In this document: piece by piece, positions 10,009 to 19,407 of the stretch
Layout of the letters: each line of letters opens with the position of its first letter
Position numbering within the stretch: position 1 is the first letter of the stretch
DNA from: Pedobacter rhodius
GTDB lineage: Bacteria; Bacteroidota; Bacteroidia; Sphingobacteriales; Sphingobacteriaceae
Reading direction: 5' to 3'
Length of the DNA: 64,000 bases
NCBI RefSeq assembly: GCF_027213645.1
Contig: NZ_JAPWGL010000006.1
Span: 176,524-240,523, forward strand
Notes under the pieces: model-generated
The model's input: the letters and a program-made list of their open reading frames with translations, nothing else
The model's database searches: none
Told to the model about the DNA's origin: nothing
Program-made: the position numbers and the translations under genes

Positions 10009-11598
10009 ATGAAAAAGTTTATCCTTTTATTTAATATTCTGGCCTGTTTAATGATTTTCGAATCATGCAGCAAGCTCGATGTCGATGTAGAATCGCAATA
10101 CGTTAAAGATAATTTTCCTTATACCAATTCAGATTATGCGGCGCTTTTCGGCACCATGTATTCCAACCTTTCTTCTCAATATGGCGTGCCCTACTGGAGA
10201 ATGCAGGAACTTTCTACGGATGCGGCAATTATTCCGGCCCGCGATGGAAACTTTGATGATGGTGGACAGTATCGTCAGCTTCATTACCATACCTGGACAA
10301 TTGACCATCCGAATGTGAGAGACATCTGGCAATGGGGTTTTGGCGGAATCAATAACTGTAACCGTTTAATTAACCTAACCAACGAATCTTCAGTTTCTGA
10401 TGCTAATAAGGCAAGCAGCTTAGCAGAAATAAAAGCCATGCGGGCTTTATATTATTACTTTATGATGGATTTATATGGTAATGTGCCAATAATTGATGCG
10501 TTCCCGGTAAGTACGCTTCCGGGCAATCAAACCCGCGAAAAAGTTTTCGAATTTATTGAAAAAGAGCTTTTAGCCGTAGTTGCACAACTGCCGGTAAAGG
10601 ATAACAGTAATCGTGTTCTTGTTTATGGCAGGCCAACGCAAGCGATGGCTTATGCATTATTAGAAAAAATGTATTTAAATGCCGAAGTCTACACCGGAAA
10701 AGCAAGGTATGCAGATGCAGTTGTAATGGCAGATAATATTTTAAAAAACACCAATTATGCTTTGGATGCAAAGTATAGTGATATTTTCGATGTAAATAAC
10801 GGACCGCAGATTAATGAAACCATTTTTGCAATTCCTTACGATCAGCAGATTCCCGGCAACCAGATGACAAGGTTTGGGTTTTACCCTGCTTTGGCTGCAG
10901 CTTATGGTATTAATGTAGGTTTCAGTATCGCCATGAGTACAACACCTGAATATTACAACCGGTTTAATTTAACCAATGATATCCGGAATAGCTTTTGGTT
11001 AATTGGTAAACAATATGCACCTGATGCCAATCGTAAACCCGATTTAACCAAGCCGGTATTTGTAGCAGGTACAACCACACAAATAGAGATTACACCAGAT
11101 TTAATTTTAAAACCAGGTAAGCCAATGGATCTGGGTAACACGGTTGCCGACCAGGCGAAAGGCGTGCGTTCGGTTAAGTACTGGCCTGATGTAAATGCCA
11201 TCCAGGCAACAAGATTAAATGGAAACGATATGCCTGTTTTTCGTTTAGCAGATGTAATGCTTATGAAAGCGGAAGCTATTTTAAGAGGTGCCACCGCGAC
11301 AACAGTTAATGGCGAATTGCAAACACCCTTAGTGCTTTTAAATAAAATAAGAAGTCGTGCGGGTGCTGCAGCTGCAACAAGCATAACCTTAACTACTTTG
11401 CTTGATGAAAGGGCCCGTGAGTTTAGCTGGGAAGCCTGGAGAAGAAACGATTTAATCCGCTTCGGTCAATTCGAAACAGAGTATCCTTTGCCAAACGATG
11501 TACTTTTTATGAATAAAGATGTGACCCGGAGAATTTATCCGATACCGGCAAATGAATTAAAATTAAATTCTAATTTAAAGCAGAATCCTGGCTACTAA
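10009..11598 (+). CDS. SusD/RagB family nutrient-binding lipoprotein
   Basis: A 529-residue surface lipoprotein (lipobox FESC, Cys20) that forms the lid of the SusC barrel. It shows the SusD N-terminal helical TPR-like region (KAMRALYYYFMMDLYGNVP at about 143-161) and the C-terminal family block with RAREFSWEAWRRNDLIRFG and the closing YPIPANELKLNSNLKQNPGY. It is translated directly after susC and 23 bases before the PI-PLC gene, so it belongs to the same operon. Confidence 0.95.
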   Translation: MKKFILLFNILACLMIFESCSKLDVDVESQYVKDNFPYTNSDYAALFGTMYSNLSSQYGVPYWRMQELSTDAAIIPARDGNFDDGGQYRQLHYHTWTIDHPNVRDIWQWGFGGINNCNRLINLTNESSVSDANKASSLAEIKAMRALYYYFMMDLYGNVPIIDAFPVSTLPGNQTREKVFEFIEKELLAVVAQLPVKDNSNRVLVYGRPTQAMAYALLEKMYLNAEVYTGKARYADAVVMADNILKNTNYALDAKYSDIFDVNNGPQINETIFAIPYDQQIPGNQMTRFGFYPALAAAYGINVGFSIAMSTTPEYYNRFNLTNDIRNSFWLIGKQYAPDANRKPDLTKPVFVAGTTTQIEITPDLILKPGKPMDLGNTVADQAKGVRSVKYWPDVNAIQATRLNGNDMPVFRLADVMLMKAEAILRGATATTVNGELQTPLVLLNKIRSRAGAAAATSITLTTLLDERAREFSWEAWRRNDLIRFGQFETEYPLPNDVLFMNKDVTRRIYPIPANELKLNSNLKQNPGY

Positions 11599-11621
11599 AA
11601 TTCACGCTAAAACAAATAATT

Positions 11622-12686
11622 ATGAGACTGATTACCTGTGTTGGTTTATTACTGGTTCTGCCGGCAATAGCCTTAATTTCCAGAAAGGATGATTTACCCA
11701 TAAACCAGATTCAGGTAATCGGTTCGCACAACAGCTACAAACAGGCAATTGATCCGGCCTTATTTCGGGTTATAAAATCTGCTGACTCTGCTGCAGCCAA
11801 TAGCCTCGATTACGAACACATCAGCCTGCCCGAACAATTGGACATGGGCCTTCGGAATTTGGAAATTGATGTTTATGCCGATGAAAAAGGTGGTAAGTAC
11901 GCGCATCCAAAGGGATTGGATCAGGTTAAGGGGCAACCTGGTTTTGATCAGGGCGGTGAAATGAATCAGCCTGGCTTTAAGGTTCTTCATGTTCCTGATT
12001 TAGATTTTCGATCTTCAGCGCTTACACTTAAATCGGCTTTGCAACAACTCAGAAATTGGTCGGAAGCCAATCCTAATCATACACCTGTTTTTATTACGTT
12101 AGAAGCGAAGGATGATTCTTCAAAGCGTAAAGCTTCTACACAACCTGAAATATTCACAGGTAAAACTTTTGATGAACTGGATGCCGTAATTCTTGAAAAT
12201 CTGGGTGCAGCACATCTTATTATACCTGATTTAGTAAGAGGGAAGTACAAAACTTTAGAGGAAGCGGTGCTGGATCAGAACTGGCCGAAGCTCAGTCAGG
12301 CTAAGGGAAAATTTATTTTTGTCCTGGATGCAACCGGCAGAAAGCGGTCGGTCTATATTGAAGGTCACCCGTCATTAAAAGGCAGGGTGCTATTTGCAAA
12401 TGCTGATGCCGGAACCCCTGAAGCCGCATTAATGATCAGAAATAATCCAAATGACCCGCAGATTCCTGTACTTGTAAAAAAAGGATACATCATCAGAACT
12501 CGGGCTGATGCTGATACCAAACAAGCCAGGAAAAATGACCGGAATGATTTTGAAGCTGCATGCAAATCAGGCGCTCAAATTATCACGACAGATTATTATA
12601 AAAAAAGCACTCATTTTAAATCGGATTATGTGGTCAGCTTCGCTGACGGAAAATATTTCAGGGCTAATCCATTATTCAAAAAATAA
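11622..12686 (+). CDS. Ca2+-dependent PI-specific phospholipase C-like protein
   Basis: A 354-residue secreted protein with an N-terminal hydrophobic signal. It has the core of the bacterial Ca2+-dependent phosphoinositide phospholipase C family: QVIGSHNSYK (catalytic-type His36), LEIDVYAD (Glu81/Asp83, metal-type acids), KVLHVPDLDF (His123, the likely second His) and VFITLEAKDD. It should cleave phosphatidylinositol-type lipids or glycerophosphoinositol-like substrates and release inositol phosphates. It sits between susD and alkaline phosphatase (6 bases before the latter), which fits stepwise phosphate release. The exact substrate cannot be read from the sequence. Confidence 0.8.
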   Translation: MRLITCVGLLLVLPAIALISRKDDLPINQIQVIGSHNSYKQAIDPALFRVIKSADSAAANSLDYEHISLPEQLDMGLRNLEIDVYADEKGGKYAHPKGLDQVKGQPGFDQGGEMNQPGFKVLHVPDLDFRSSALTLKSALQQLRNWSEANPNHTPVFITLEAKDDSSKRKASTQPEIFTGKTFDELDAVILENLGAAHLIIPDLVRGKYKTLEEAVLDQNWPKLSQAKGKFIFVLDATGRKRSVYIEGHPSLKGRVLFANADAGTPEAALMIRNNPNDPQIPVLVKKGYIIRTRADADTKQARKNDRNDFEAACKSGAQIITTDYYKKSTHFKSDYVVSFADGKYFRANPLFKK

Positions 12687-12691
12687 AAAAT

Positions 12692-14095
12692 ATGAACAGA
12701 AGAGCATTGTTAAAAGGTGGGTTTTTTGCCGGTTTAGGCCTGCCTTTTGTCGGTTTGCAAGATGTTGTCGCAAGACCACTTATTGGCGCTAAGAAAGCCA
12801 AAAATATTATTATGATGGTAAGCGACGGTATGAGTATCGGAACGCTTAATATGGCAGATTTATATGCAACCCGTATCTTTGGGCGAAGTAGTAAATGGCT
12901 GGGTTTATATCGGGATAACAAAGCGGTTAGGGCTTTAATGGATACTGCTTCTGCAAGTTCAGTCGTTACAGATTCTGCTGCGGCCAGTTCATCGTGGGGT
13001 GGCGGAATGCGGGTTAAAAACGGTTCGCTTAATGTAGGGATGAATGGTGAAAAACCTCAGCCAATTTTGCAAAAATTTAAAGAAAAGGGTAAAAAAGTAG
13101 GTTGTGTAACCACGGTTCCGATTACCCACGCTACACCTGCCGGTTTTTGTGTCAATATTGATAATCGTGGCGGGCAAGATATCATTGCTGAAATGTACCT
13201 GGGGCTAAAATTCGATGTAATGATGGGTGGCGGACATAAATATTTCGGAGCGAAAAGAGCAGGTGGAAACCTGATCCCAAAATATTTAACGCAAGGTTAT
13301 AAGGTTGCCGAAAACAGATCAGAAATGCTTACGCTTGATAAATCAAAACCCGTTCTGGGTTTATTTGCAGAAGATGGAATGCCATATGAAATTGATCGTT
13401 TACATGATCAGGAACTCATAAAAACAACACCTACTTTAGCAGAAATGACGATGAAGGCCATTGAACTTATGAAAGATAATAAAGAGGGTTTTGCTTTACA
13501 GGTTGAAGGTGGTAAGGTAGATTGGGCTGCGCACTCAAATGATTTAAGTGCTTTGATTTTCGATCAACTGGCTTTCGATGAGGCCGTTGGAAAGGTAATT
13601 GAATTCGCAGAAAAGGATGGCGAGACATTGGTTATCATCACAACTGATCATGGAAATGCGAATCCCGGGTTATTTTATGCAGATGAAGCGAATAAGAAAT
13701 TTGATAGCCTTCAGCATTTTAAGCATAGCAATACCTGGCTGCTGGCACAATTGAACCAATCATTCAGTGAGCAGAAAATTATCGATTTGATAAAGGAAAA
13801 TCAGGGTTTTGAAATGAAACCTGAAGATGTGAAGTCGCTGCTTGTTCATTTTAAAGATATTGTTCCGGGTCAGCTTTACAATGAATCGAATCTTCCTTTT
13901 TATGAATATGGCAAGATATTAAGCAAATATACAGATGTGCAGTGGGCCGGAATGAACCACACCGGCGACTATGTGGAGTTAACGATGTTTGGTCCGGGTT
14001 CAGCGCATCTTAAACCTTTTGTTAAAAATTACGATCTTCATAACTTTATGCTGAAAGCCGCAGAAATGCCGGAAACCTTTTTGGTTAAGGTATGA
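12692..14095 (+). CDS. Alkaline phosphatase (PhoA superfamily)
   Basis: A 467-residue phosphomonoesterase. The N-terminus MNRRALLKGGFFAGLGLP is a twin-arginine (Tat) signal. Metal and active-site motifs are in order: MMVSDGMS (Asp45), VVTDSAAASS (Asp94, nucleophile Ser95), QVEGGKVDWAAHSND (Glu, Asp and His ligands), TTDHGN, and a late NHTGD with the last His ligand. It is the last gene of the susCD-PLC-phosphatase operon and would release free phosphate from the products of the PLC and phytase. Confidence 0.92.
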   Translation: MNRRALLKGGFFAGLGLPFVGLQDVVARPLIGAKKAKNIIMMVSDGMSIGTLNMADLYATRIFGRSSKWLGLYRDNKAVRALMDTASASSVVTDSAAASSSWGGGMRVKNGSLNVGMNGEKPQPILQKFKEKGKKVGCVTTVPITHATPAGFCVNIDNRGGQDIIAEMYLGLKFDVMMGGGHKYFGAKRAGGNLIPKYLTQGYKVAENRSEMLTLDKSKPVLGLFAEDGMPYEIDRLHDQELIKTTPTLAEMTMKAIELMKDNKEGFALQVEGGKVDWAAHSNDLSALIFDQLAFDEAVGKVIEFAEKDGETLVIITTDHGNANPGLFYADEANKKFDSLQHFKHSNTWLLAQLNQSFSEQKIIDLIKENQGFEMKPEDVKSLLVHFKDIVPGQLYNESNLPFYEYGKILSKYTDVQWAGMNHTGDYVELTMFGPGSAHLKPFVKNYDLHNFMLKAAEMPETFLVKV

Positions 14096-14110
14096 TAACG
14101 GAAGGGTTAT

Positions 14111-15390
14111 TTCCCGCAGATTTTCGCAGATAAGGAGCGCAGATTTTCGGGGATCTTAGAAAGAAATGTGATTCAATTTTTTGGGGGTTAGAAAGTAAAA
14201 TCAGCGTAGGTCAGCGGTTTTCAAATCAGCGTGCATCAGCGGGAAAATTTATATTTATTTCTCCCGCAGATTTTCGCAGATAAGAAGCGCAGATTTTCGG
14301 GGATTTTAAAAAAAACGTAATTCAATTTTTGGGATTAGAAAGTAAAATCAGCGTAATATGCGGGAACTTCTTTATATTATAAGTTATTCACCTTTCTAAT
14401 TATTGATCCAGAAATATCATCTGTATTGAAGTTTACAAGCAGTCCCAACTTTTTGCCTGATAATTTTAAATAAGTTATAACCTGTTTATGGTGAACATTC
14501 ATAATATTTTCAACGGATTTTATTTCTACGATGACTTTATTCTCAACCATCAAATCCATTCGATAGCCTACATCTAACTTAATTGATTCATAAATCATTG
14601 GTAAACCGACCTGAGCAGTAAAATTTAAACCCTTTTTAGTTAATTCAAAGCATAACGCAGCTTCGTAAGCAGACTCCAATAATCCTGGTCCTAAAGTATT
14701 ATAAACATTAAAAATACACCCTCTTATTGCGTAAGCTATTTCATTCTCTGTCATATTGATTATCCAATTATTTGAATTTACAACTATTTGGAGTATAATT
14801 TGTAGTTTATTTTTCAATAGATAAGAATTGAGGATTATATTTATTTTTCTTTCCCCCGCAGATTTTCGGGGATTTTAGAAAGAAATTTAATTCAATTTTT
14901 TGGGGTTAGAAAGTAAAATCAGCGTAGATCAGCGGTTTTCAAATCAGCGTACATCAGCGGGAAAATTTGTATTTATTTCTCCCGCAGATTTTCGCAGATA
15001 TGGAGCGCAGATTTTCGGGGATTTTAGAAAGAAATTTAATTCAATTTTTTGGGGTTAGAAAGTAAAATCAGCGTAGATCAGCGGTTTTCAAATCAGCGTG
15101 CATCAGCGGGAAAATTTATATTTATTTCTCCCGCAGATTTTCGCAGATAGGGGCGCAGATTTTCGGGGATTTAAAAAAAATCAATTTTTAGGGTTGGAAA
15201 GTAAAATCAGCGTAGATCAGCGGTTTTCAAATCAGCGTGCATCAGCGGAAAAATTTGTATTTATTTCTCCCGCAGATTTTCGCAGATAAGGAGCGCAGAT
15301 TTTCGGGAATCTTAGAAAGAAATGTGATTCAATTTTTTGGGGGTTAGAAAGTAAAATCAGCGTGCATCAGCAGGAAATTTTATATCATTT
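14111..15390. repeat. Array of six ~140-160 bp CGCAGAT/ATCAGCG heptamer repeats
   Basis: Six related units begin at about 14113, 14273, 14865, 14981, 15130 and 15269. A full unit has a left arm with three CGCAGAT heptamers, a middle with CAATTTTTTGGGG and GTTAGAAAGTAAAATC, and a right arm with four ATCAGCG heptamers ending GCGGGAAAATTT. CGCAGAT pairs with ATCAGCG at 6 of 7 positions, so each unit can fold as an imperfect hairpin. Unit 2 is cut short in its right arm and unit 3 lacks part of its left arm; the GxxExxY gene lies exactly between them. No protein-coding role is apparent for the units. Confidence 0.9.
14377..14754 (-). CDS. GxxExxY family protein, PD-(D/E)XK nuclease-like
   Basis: A 125-residue protein from the ATG at 14754, the usual length of the family; a longer version from 14817 adds 21 unlikely residues. 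The naming motif is GLLESAY (Gly24, Glu27, Tyr30), after TLGPG. RMDLMV (Asp67) followed by VIVEIKS (Glu77, Lys79) has the Asp...Glu-x-Lys layout of the restriction-nuclease-like fold. The molecular role of the family is not established. The gene is embedded in the heptamer repeat array and faces leftward, away from array units 3-6. Confidence 0.88.
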   Translation of the reverse strand: MTENEIAYAIRGCIFNVYNTLGPGLLESAYEAALCFELTKKGLNFTAQVGLPMIYESIKLDVGYRMDLMVENKVIVEIKSVENIMNVHHKQVITYLKLSGKKLGLLVNFNTDDISGSIIRKVNNL

Positions 15391-15443
15391 CTTGATAAAC
15401 ACAATCCTATTACCGAATTTGCAATCTTATTATTTTACCTGCA

Positions 15444-16100
15444 ATGAGAAAAATCATATTATTAATTACTACTCTCTATTTTTCTATACTTTCAATAGCT
15501 GCCCAAACGAAACCACCGTTTTGGGATGATGTACAAACCATAAAAAAGTACGATCAGCTATTTAAACCACCTGTTCATCCGGTACTTTTTGTGGGCAGTT
15601 CGTCTATTAGAAAATGGGATAACCTGACGCAGGTTTTCGCTAAATACAATGCGCTAAATCGTGGAATTGGTGGTGCCGTAATAAATGACATTACTTTTTA
15701 TCTTAATGATGTTGTTTTTCCTTACGAGCCACGCCAAATTGTGTTGTATGTAGGCGAAAACGATATTATTAATGATAAGGTTACTGCTGATACGGTACTA
15801 AACAGAACCGTCGCGTTGTATAAGGCAATCAGGGCTAAATTGCCTGTTACCCCTATCGCTTACATATCCATAAAGCCAAGCCCAAGCCGGGATAAATTCA
15901 GGGATAAAGCTGTTGCATCGAACGAACTCATCAAAAAGTTTTTGGCCGGCGAGAAGAACACTTCGTTTATTGATATTTTTCCTAGAATGCTTCAGGATGG
16001 GAAATCAAGAAGCGAATTATTTGTTGACGATATGCTGCATATGAATCCTGACGGTTATGCAATCTGGGAGAAAGCAGTCAAACCTTATCTGATAAAATGA
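15444..16100 (+). CDS. SGNH/GDSL-family hydrolase, secreted
   Basis: A 218-residue esterase-type hydrolase with a signal peptide (about 1-20). The SGNH blocks are visible: FVGSSSIRKW (block I with the nucleophile Ser), NRGIGGA (block II Gly), YVGENDI (block III Asn) and VDDMLHMNPDGY (block V Asp and His). It resembles GDSL acetylesterases or platelet-activating-factor acetylhydrolase-like lipases. The substrate is unknown. It stands alone after the repeat array. Confidence 0.85.
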   Translation: MRKIILLITTLYFSILSIAAQTKPPFWDDVQTIKKYDQLFKPPVHPVLFVGSSSIRKWDNLTQVFAKYNALNRGIGGAVINDITFYLNDVVFPYEPRQIVLYVGENDIINDKVTADTVLNRTVALYKAIRAKLPVTPIAYISIKPSPSRDKFRDKAVASNELIKKFLAGEKNTSFIDIFPRMLQDGKSRSELFVDDMLHMNPDGYAIWEKAVKPYLIK

Positions 16101-16199
16101 AAGCTAAAGTAAAATGATATTATTACCCGCTGTTACGATTAATCTTAGAATAATAATTTATTAAATCTAACCGACTGATAGAAAAACACATGTATTTTG

Positions 16200-16207
16200 T
16201 ACATTTG
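16200..16207 (+). promoter_or_regulatory. -7 element TACATTTG before TonB receptor
   Basis: A perfect TAnnTTTG element lies 22 bases before the ATG at 16230. No TTG was seen at the -33 position. Its place inside a possible upstream TTG-initiated extension supports the downstream ATG as the true start. Confidence 0.5.
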
Positions 16208-16229
16208 GTTTCAATCAGATTTAGCCGGT

Positions 16230-18554
16230 ATGCCCATAAAGTTTTACGTATCCATTATACTCTTCTTTTTTTCTTTTCAAGTTGTTTCAGCTCAAAATAA
16301 ATATAATTTGAGCGGGACAATCCGGGATGCAAATACCGGCGAAACCTTAATTGGTGCAACCGTCAAATTAAGCGGTAAGACTACAGTAGCTACCTCAACC
16401 AATGCCTATGGTTATTATGCTTTAACACAGCCTGAAGGCGATTATACGGTGATCATCAGCTATGCTGGTTATATCTCTGCTACTAAGGCCATTAGCTTAA
16501 ATAAAGACATCAAACTTAATGAAGAACTTAAAACGGCTAATGATTTAGAAGAGGTTACGGTTAGTGCTAAAAATCGTAAAAATGAAAACGTTAAGAGCGC
16601 ACAAATGGGATTGGAACGGGTAGATATGAAATCTCTAAATTCCATCCCTGTTCTGCTGGGCGAGAAGGATATTTTGAAAACAATTCAGTTATTACCTGGT
16701 GTAAAATCGGGCGGTGAAGGAAATACCGGCTTCTATGTACGTGGTGGTGCTGCCGATCAGAACCTGATCATTTTAGATGAAGCCGTTGTTTACAATTCAT
16801 CACACTTACTGGGCTTCTTTTCAACTTTTAATGCCGATGCCATTAAAGATGTTAGCTTATATAAAGGTGGCATGCCGGCACAATATGGTGGTCGTTTATC
16901 ATCAGTTTTAGATGTTAAAATGGATGATGGCAACAACAAGGAATTCAAATTTCAGGGCGGAATTGGTTTGATTGCTTCGAGGTTAAAAGCTGAAGGACCA
17001 ATTGTTAAAGATAAAGGTTCCTTTATGGTCAGTTTTAGAAGAACGTATATCGATTTATTTTTGAAAGCTTCACCCGATTCATCTGTAAATGGCAGCACGC
17101 TAAATTTTTACGACATTAACGCAAAGGCGAATTATAAAATTGATGATAAAAATACCATATACCTTTCGGGTTATTTTGGTAAGGATAATATTGGTGTTAA
17201 AGATTTATTCGAGAATAACTGGGGAAACGTAACCACAACTTTGAGGTTAAACCATATTTTTAGCGACAGGCTTTTCTCCAACACTTCATTAATTTATAAC
17301 AACTATAATTATACCGTTCGGTTGTTAAATGATGTTACAAATTTTAAGGCTACATCGTTAGTTCGTGATTTTAATTTCAAACAGGATTTCCAGTATTTCA
17401 GCAATAAACATACCCTTCGTTTTGGTTTAAATGCAACTCACCACCGCATTTCACCAATTGATATTACAACCACGCAAGAATCGCAGGTTAACCCCTTAAC
17501 GCAAGAAAAACGTTATGGATTGGAAAGTGCCGTTTATGTATCTGATGAATGGGCCGCAACCGAAAAGCTTAATTTTTTATATGGTGTTCGGGTTGCAGCA
17601 TTTTCATTGCTTGGCCCGGGGAATTTCAGTACTTATGATGCGGCTGGAAATATTACTTCAACAGAGAATGTCGAAAGTGGGAAATTCTACAAAAACTACC
17701 TGAATTTGGAGCCGAGGTTTTCAGTAAGCTATCTTTTCAATGAGGAAAATTCAGTAAAAGCGTCTTACAACCGTAACACACAAAATATTCATATTTTAAC
17801 TAATGCAACTTCAAGTTCACCGACTGATCAATATGTGTTAAGTAGTAATAATATAAAACCTGAAATTGCCGACCAGGTTGCAATTGGCTATTTCAAAAAT
17901 CTCGAAGATAATAATTACGAATTTTCTGGTGAAGTATATTACAAATGGCTTCAAAATCAAATCGATTATAAAAATGCAGCCCAGTTACTGGCGAATTCAA
18001 ATATAGAATCAGAATTGCTTTATGGTTCGGGAAGAGCCTACGGACTGGAGTTGTTTTTTAAAAAGAAATTCGGCAAACTAAATGGCTGGGTTGGTTATAC
18101 TTTATCCAGAACGGAAAGAAAATTTGCGGAATTAAATAATGGCAACTATTTCCCGGCAAGGCAGGATAGAACACATGATGTTTCGCTGGTTGGTATCTAT
18201 AATATGAGTAAACGCTGGACATTCTCCTCAAGCTTTATTTACAGTACAGGAAATGCCGTAACTTTTCCGGCAGGTATTTACACAATCGGCGGTCAAACCG
18301 CTTATTATTATACGGAAAGAAATGCCGGGCGAATGCCCTACAATATGCGCCTGGATGTTAGCGCAACCCTGGAAGGTAAAAATAAGGGTAAATATCAATC
18401 GAGCTGGAATTTTGGAATTTATAATGTATTGGCTCGAAAAAATCCATATTCTATCGAGTTTAAAACCGATCCCACCAATACAAGCAGAACCGTGGCAGAA
18501 CAAACATCCTTATTCGGACTTATACCTTCGGTAACCTGGAACTTTAAATTTTAA
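16230..18554 (+). CDS. TonB-dependent receptor paired with DUF4249 lipoprotein
   Basis: A 774-residue outer membrane receptor. The start at 16230 gives a clean signal peptide (MPIKFYVSIILFFFSFQVVS); an upstream TTG at 16197 would only add residues before it. A CarboxypepD-like domain (about 23-105) is followed by a plug (about 120-230, with FYVRGGAADQNLIILDEAVV and YGGRLSSVLDV) and a barrel ending WNFKF. The DUF4249 lipoprotein gene starts 5 bases later, a recurrent Bacteroidota pairing. The ligand is unknown. Confidence 0.92.
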   Translation: MPIKFYVSIILFFFSFQVVSAQNKYNLSGTIRDANTGETLIGATVKLSGKTTVATSTNAYGYYALTQPEGDYTVIISYAGYISATKAISLNKDIKLNEELKTANDLEEVTVSAKNRKNENVKSAQMGLERVDMKSLNSIPVLLGEKDILKTIQLLPGVKSGGEGNTGFYVRGGAADQNLIILDEAVVYNSSHLLGFFSTFNADAIKDVSLYKGGMPAQYGGRLSSVLDVKMDDGNNKEFKFQGGIGLIASRLKAEGPIVKDKGSFMVSFRRTYIDLFLKASPDSSVNGSTLNFYDINAKANYKIDDKNTIYLSGYFGKDNIGVKDLFENNWGNVTTTLRLNHIFSDRLFSNTSLIYNNYNYTVRLLNDVTNFKATSLVRDFNFKQDFQYFSNKHTLRFGLNATHHRISPIDITTTQESQVNPLTQEKRYGLESAVYVSDEWAATEKLNFLYGVRVAAFSLLGPGNFSTYDAAGNITSTENVESGKFYKNYLNLEPRFSVSYLFNEENSVKASYNRNTQNIHILTNATSSSPTDQYVLSSNNIKPEIADQVAIGYFKNLEDNNYEFSGEVYYKWLQNQIDYKNAAQLLANSNIESELLYGSGRAYGLELFFKKKFGKLNGWVGYTLSRTERKFAELNNGNYFPARQDRTHDVSLVGIYNMSKRWTFSSSFIYSTGNAVTFPAGIYTIGGQTAYYYTERNAGRMPYNMRLDVSATLEGKNKGKYQSSWNFGIYNVLARKNPYSIEFKTDPTNTSRTVAEQTSLFGLIPSVTWNFKF

Positions 18555-18559
18555 CCGAC

Positions 18560-19366
18560 ATGAAAAAACTATTTATATATCTTTCATTTTTAGGCTTGTT
18601 ATTCACTTCATGCAAAAAAATTATCACTATAGATACGGATAATGCGCCACCTCAAATCGTAATTGAAGGAAAAATTACCGACAGATTAACTACACAGCAA
18701 ATTAAAATAACCAAAACCATTGGTTATAGCGATGCACTCGTATTTCCAACCGTTTCCGGGGCAAGCGTAAAAGTTACGGATAGCAGAGGTAACAATTATA
18801 TTTTCTCCGAAACCGCCCCTGGAATTTATACGAACAGAATGCGGGGTGTTTCTGGCGTTACTTACAATTTAGATGTAACTGCTGAAGGAAAAAATTATAC
18901 AGCAAGTTCGAAAATGCCTAATAATGTAAAGTTAGATTCTATTGGTATAATTGTAAATTCTTTCTTTGGAAACGAACGAAAAACTGCTGCGGCCTATCTG
19001 GTAGATCCAATCGGTGAAACCAATTTTTATCATTTTAATTTATATGTTAACGATTACCTTTCTCAGCGTTTTTATGTATCGAACGATCGCCTTACCAATG
19101 GAAATCAACTTCGGATACAGTTATTTTTTAAATCCAATAACAATAATAACGATAGCGACGAACTGAATAGCAATGACAAAGTAAGGGTAGAAATGGAGTG
19201 TATCGATTCAAATATATTCGATTATTGGTATGCATTAAGCGAGCAATCCGGTCGCGGTCCGAATCAAGGTACAACGCCGGCAAATCCAACTTCTAATATT
19301 TCAAATAATGCACTAGGCTATTTTAGTGCGCATACCTATCAAACATTAAGCATTGTTGTGCCTTAA
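18560..19366 (+). CDS. DUF4249 domain lipoprotein
   Basis: A 268-residue lipoprotein (lipobox LFTSC, Cys18). It has the DUF4249 beginning IVIEGKITDRLTTQQIKITK and beta-rich Ig-like segments (ASVKVTDSRGNNYIFSE, TYNLDVTAEGKNYTASS). It is translated directly after the TonB receptor and is presumed to be its accessory surface protein. The domain has no established biochemical role. Confidence 0.85.
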   Translation: MKKLFIYLSFLGLLFTSCKKIITIDTDNAPPQIVIEGKITDRLTTQQIKITKTIGYSDALVFPTVSGASVKVTDSRGNNYIFSETAPGIYTNRMRGVSGVTYNLDVTAEGKNYTASSKMPNNVKLDSIGIIVNSFFGNERKTAAAYLVDPIGETNFYHFNLYVNDYLSQRFYVSNDRLTNGNQLRIQLFFKSNNNNNDSDELNSNDKVRVEMECIDSNIFDYWYALSEQSGRGPNQGTTPANPTSNISNNALGYFSAHTYQTLSIVVP

Positions 19367-19407
19367 TATAATTAGAACATCCTTAAAATTTCGCTGTTAA
19401 TATTGGT

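Noticed and set aside
15098..15289. 63-residue open frame in the heptamer repeats
   Set aside because: It is made entirely of repeat units; such frames arise because a repeat lacks stops in one frame.
14111..15390. CRISPR array
   Set aside because: Units are long, unequal in length and internally repetitive; there are no unique spacers of constant size and no cas genes.
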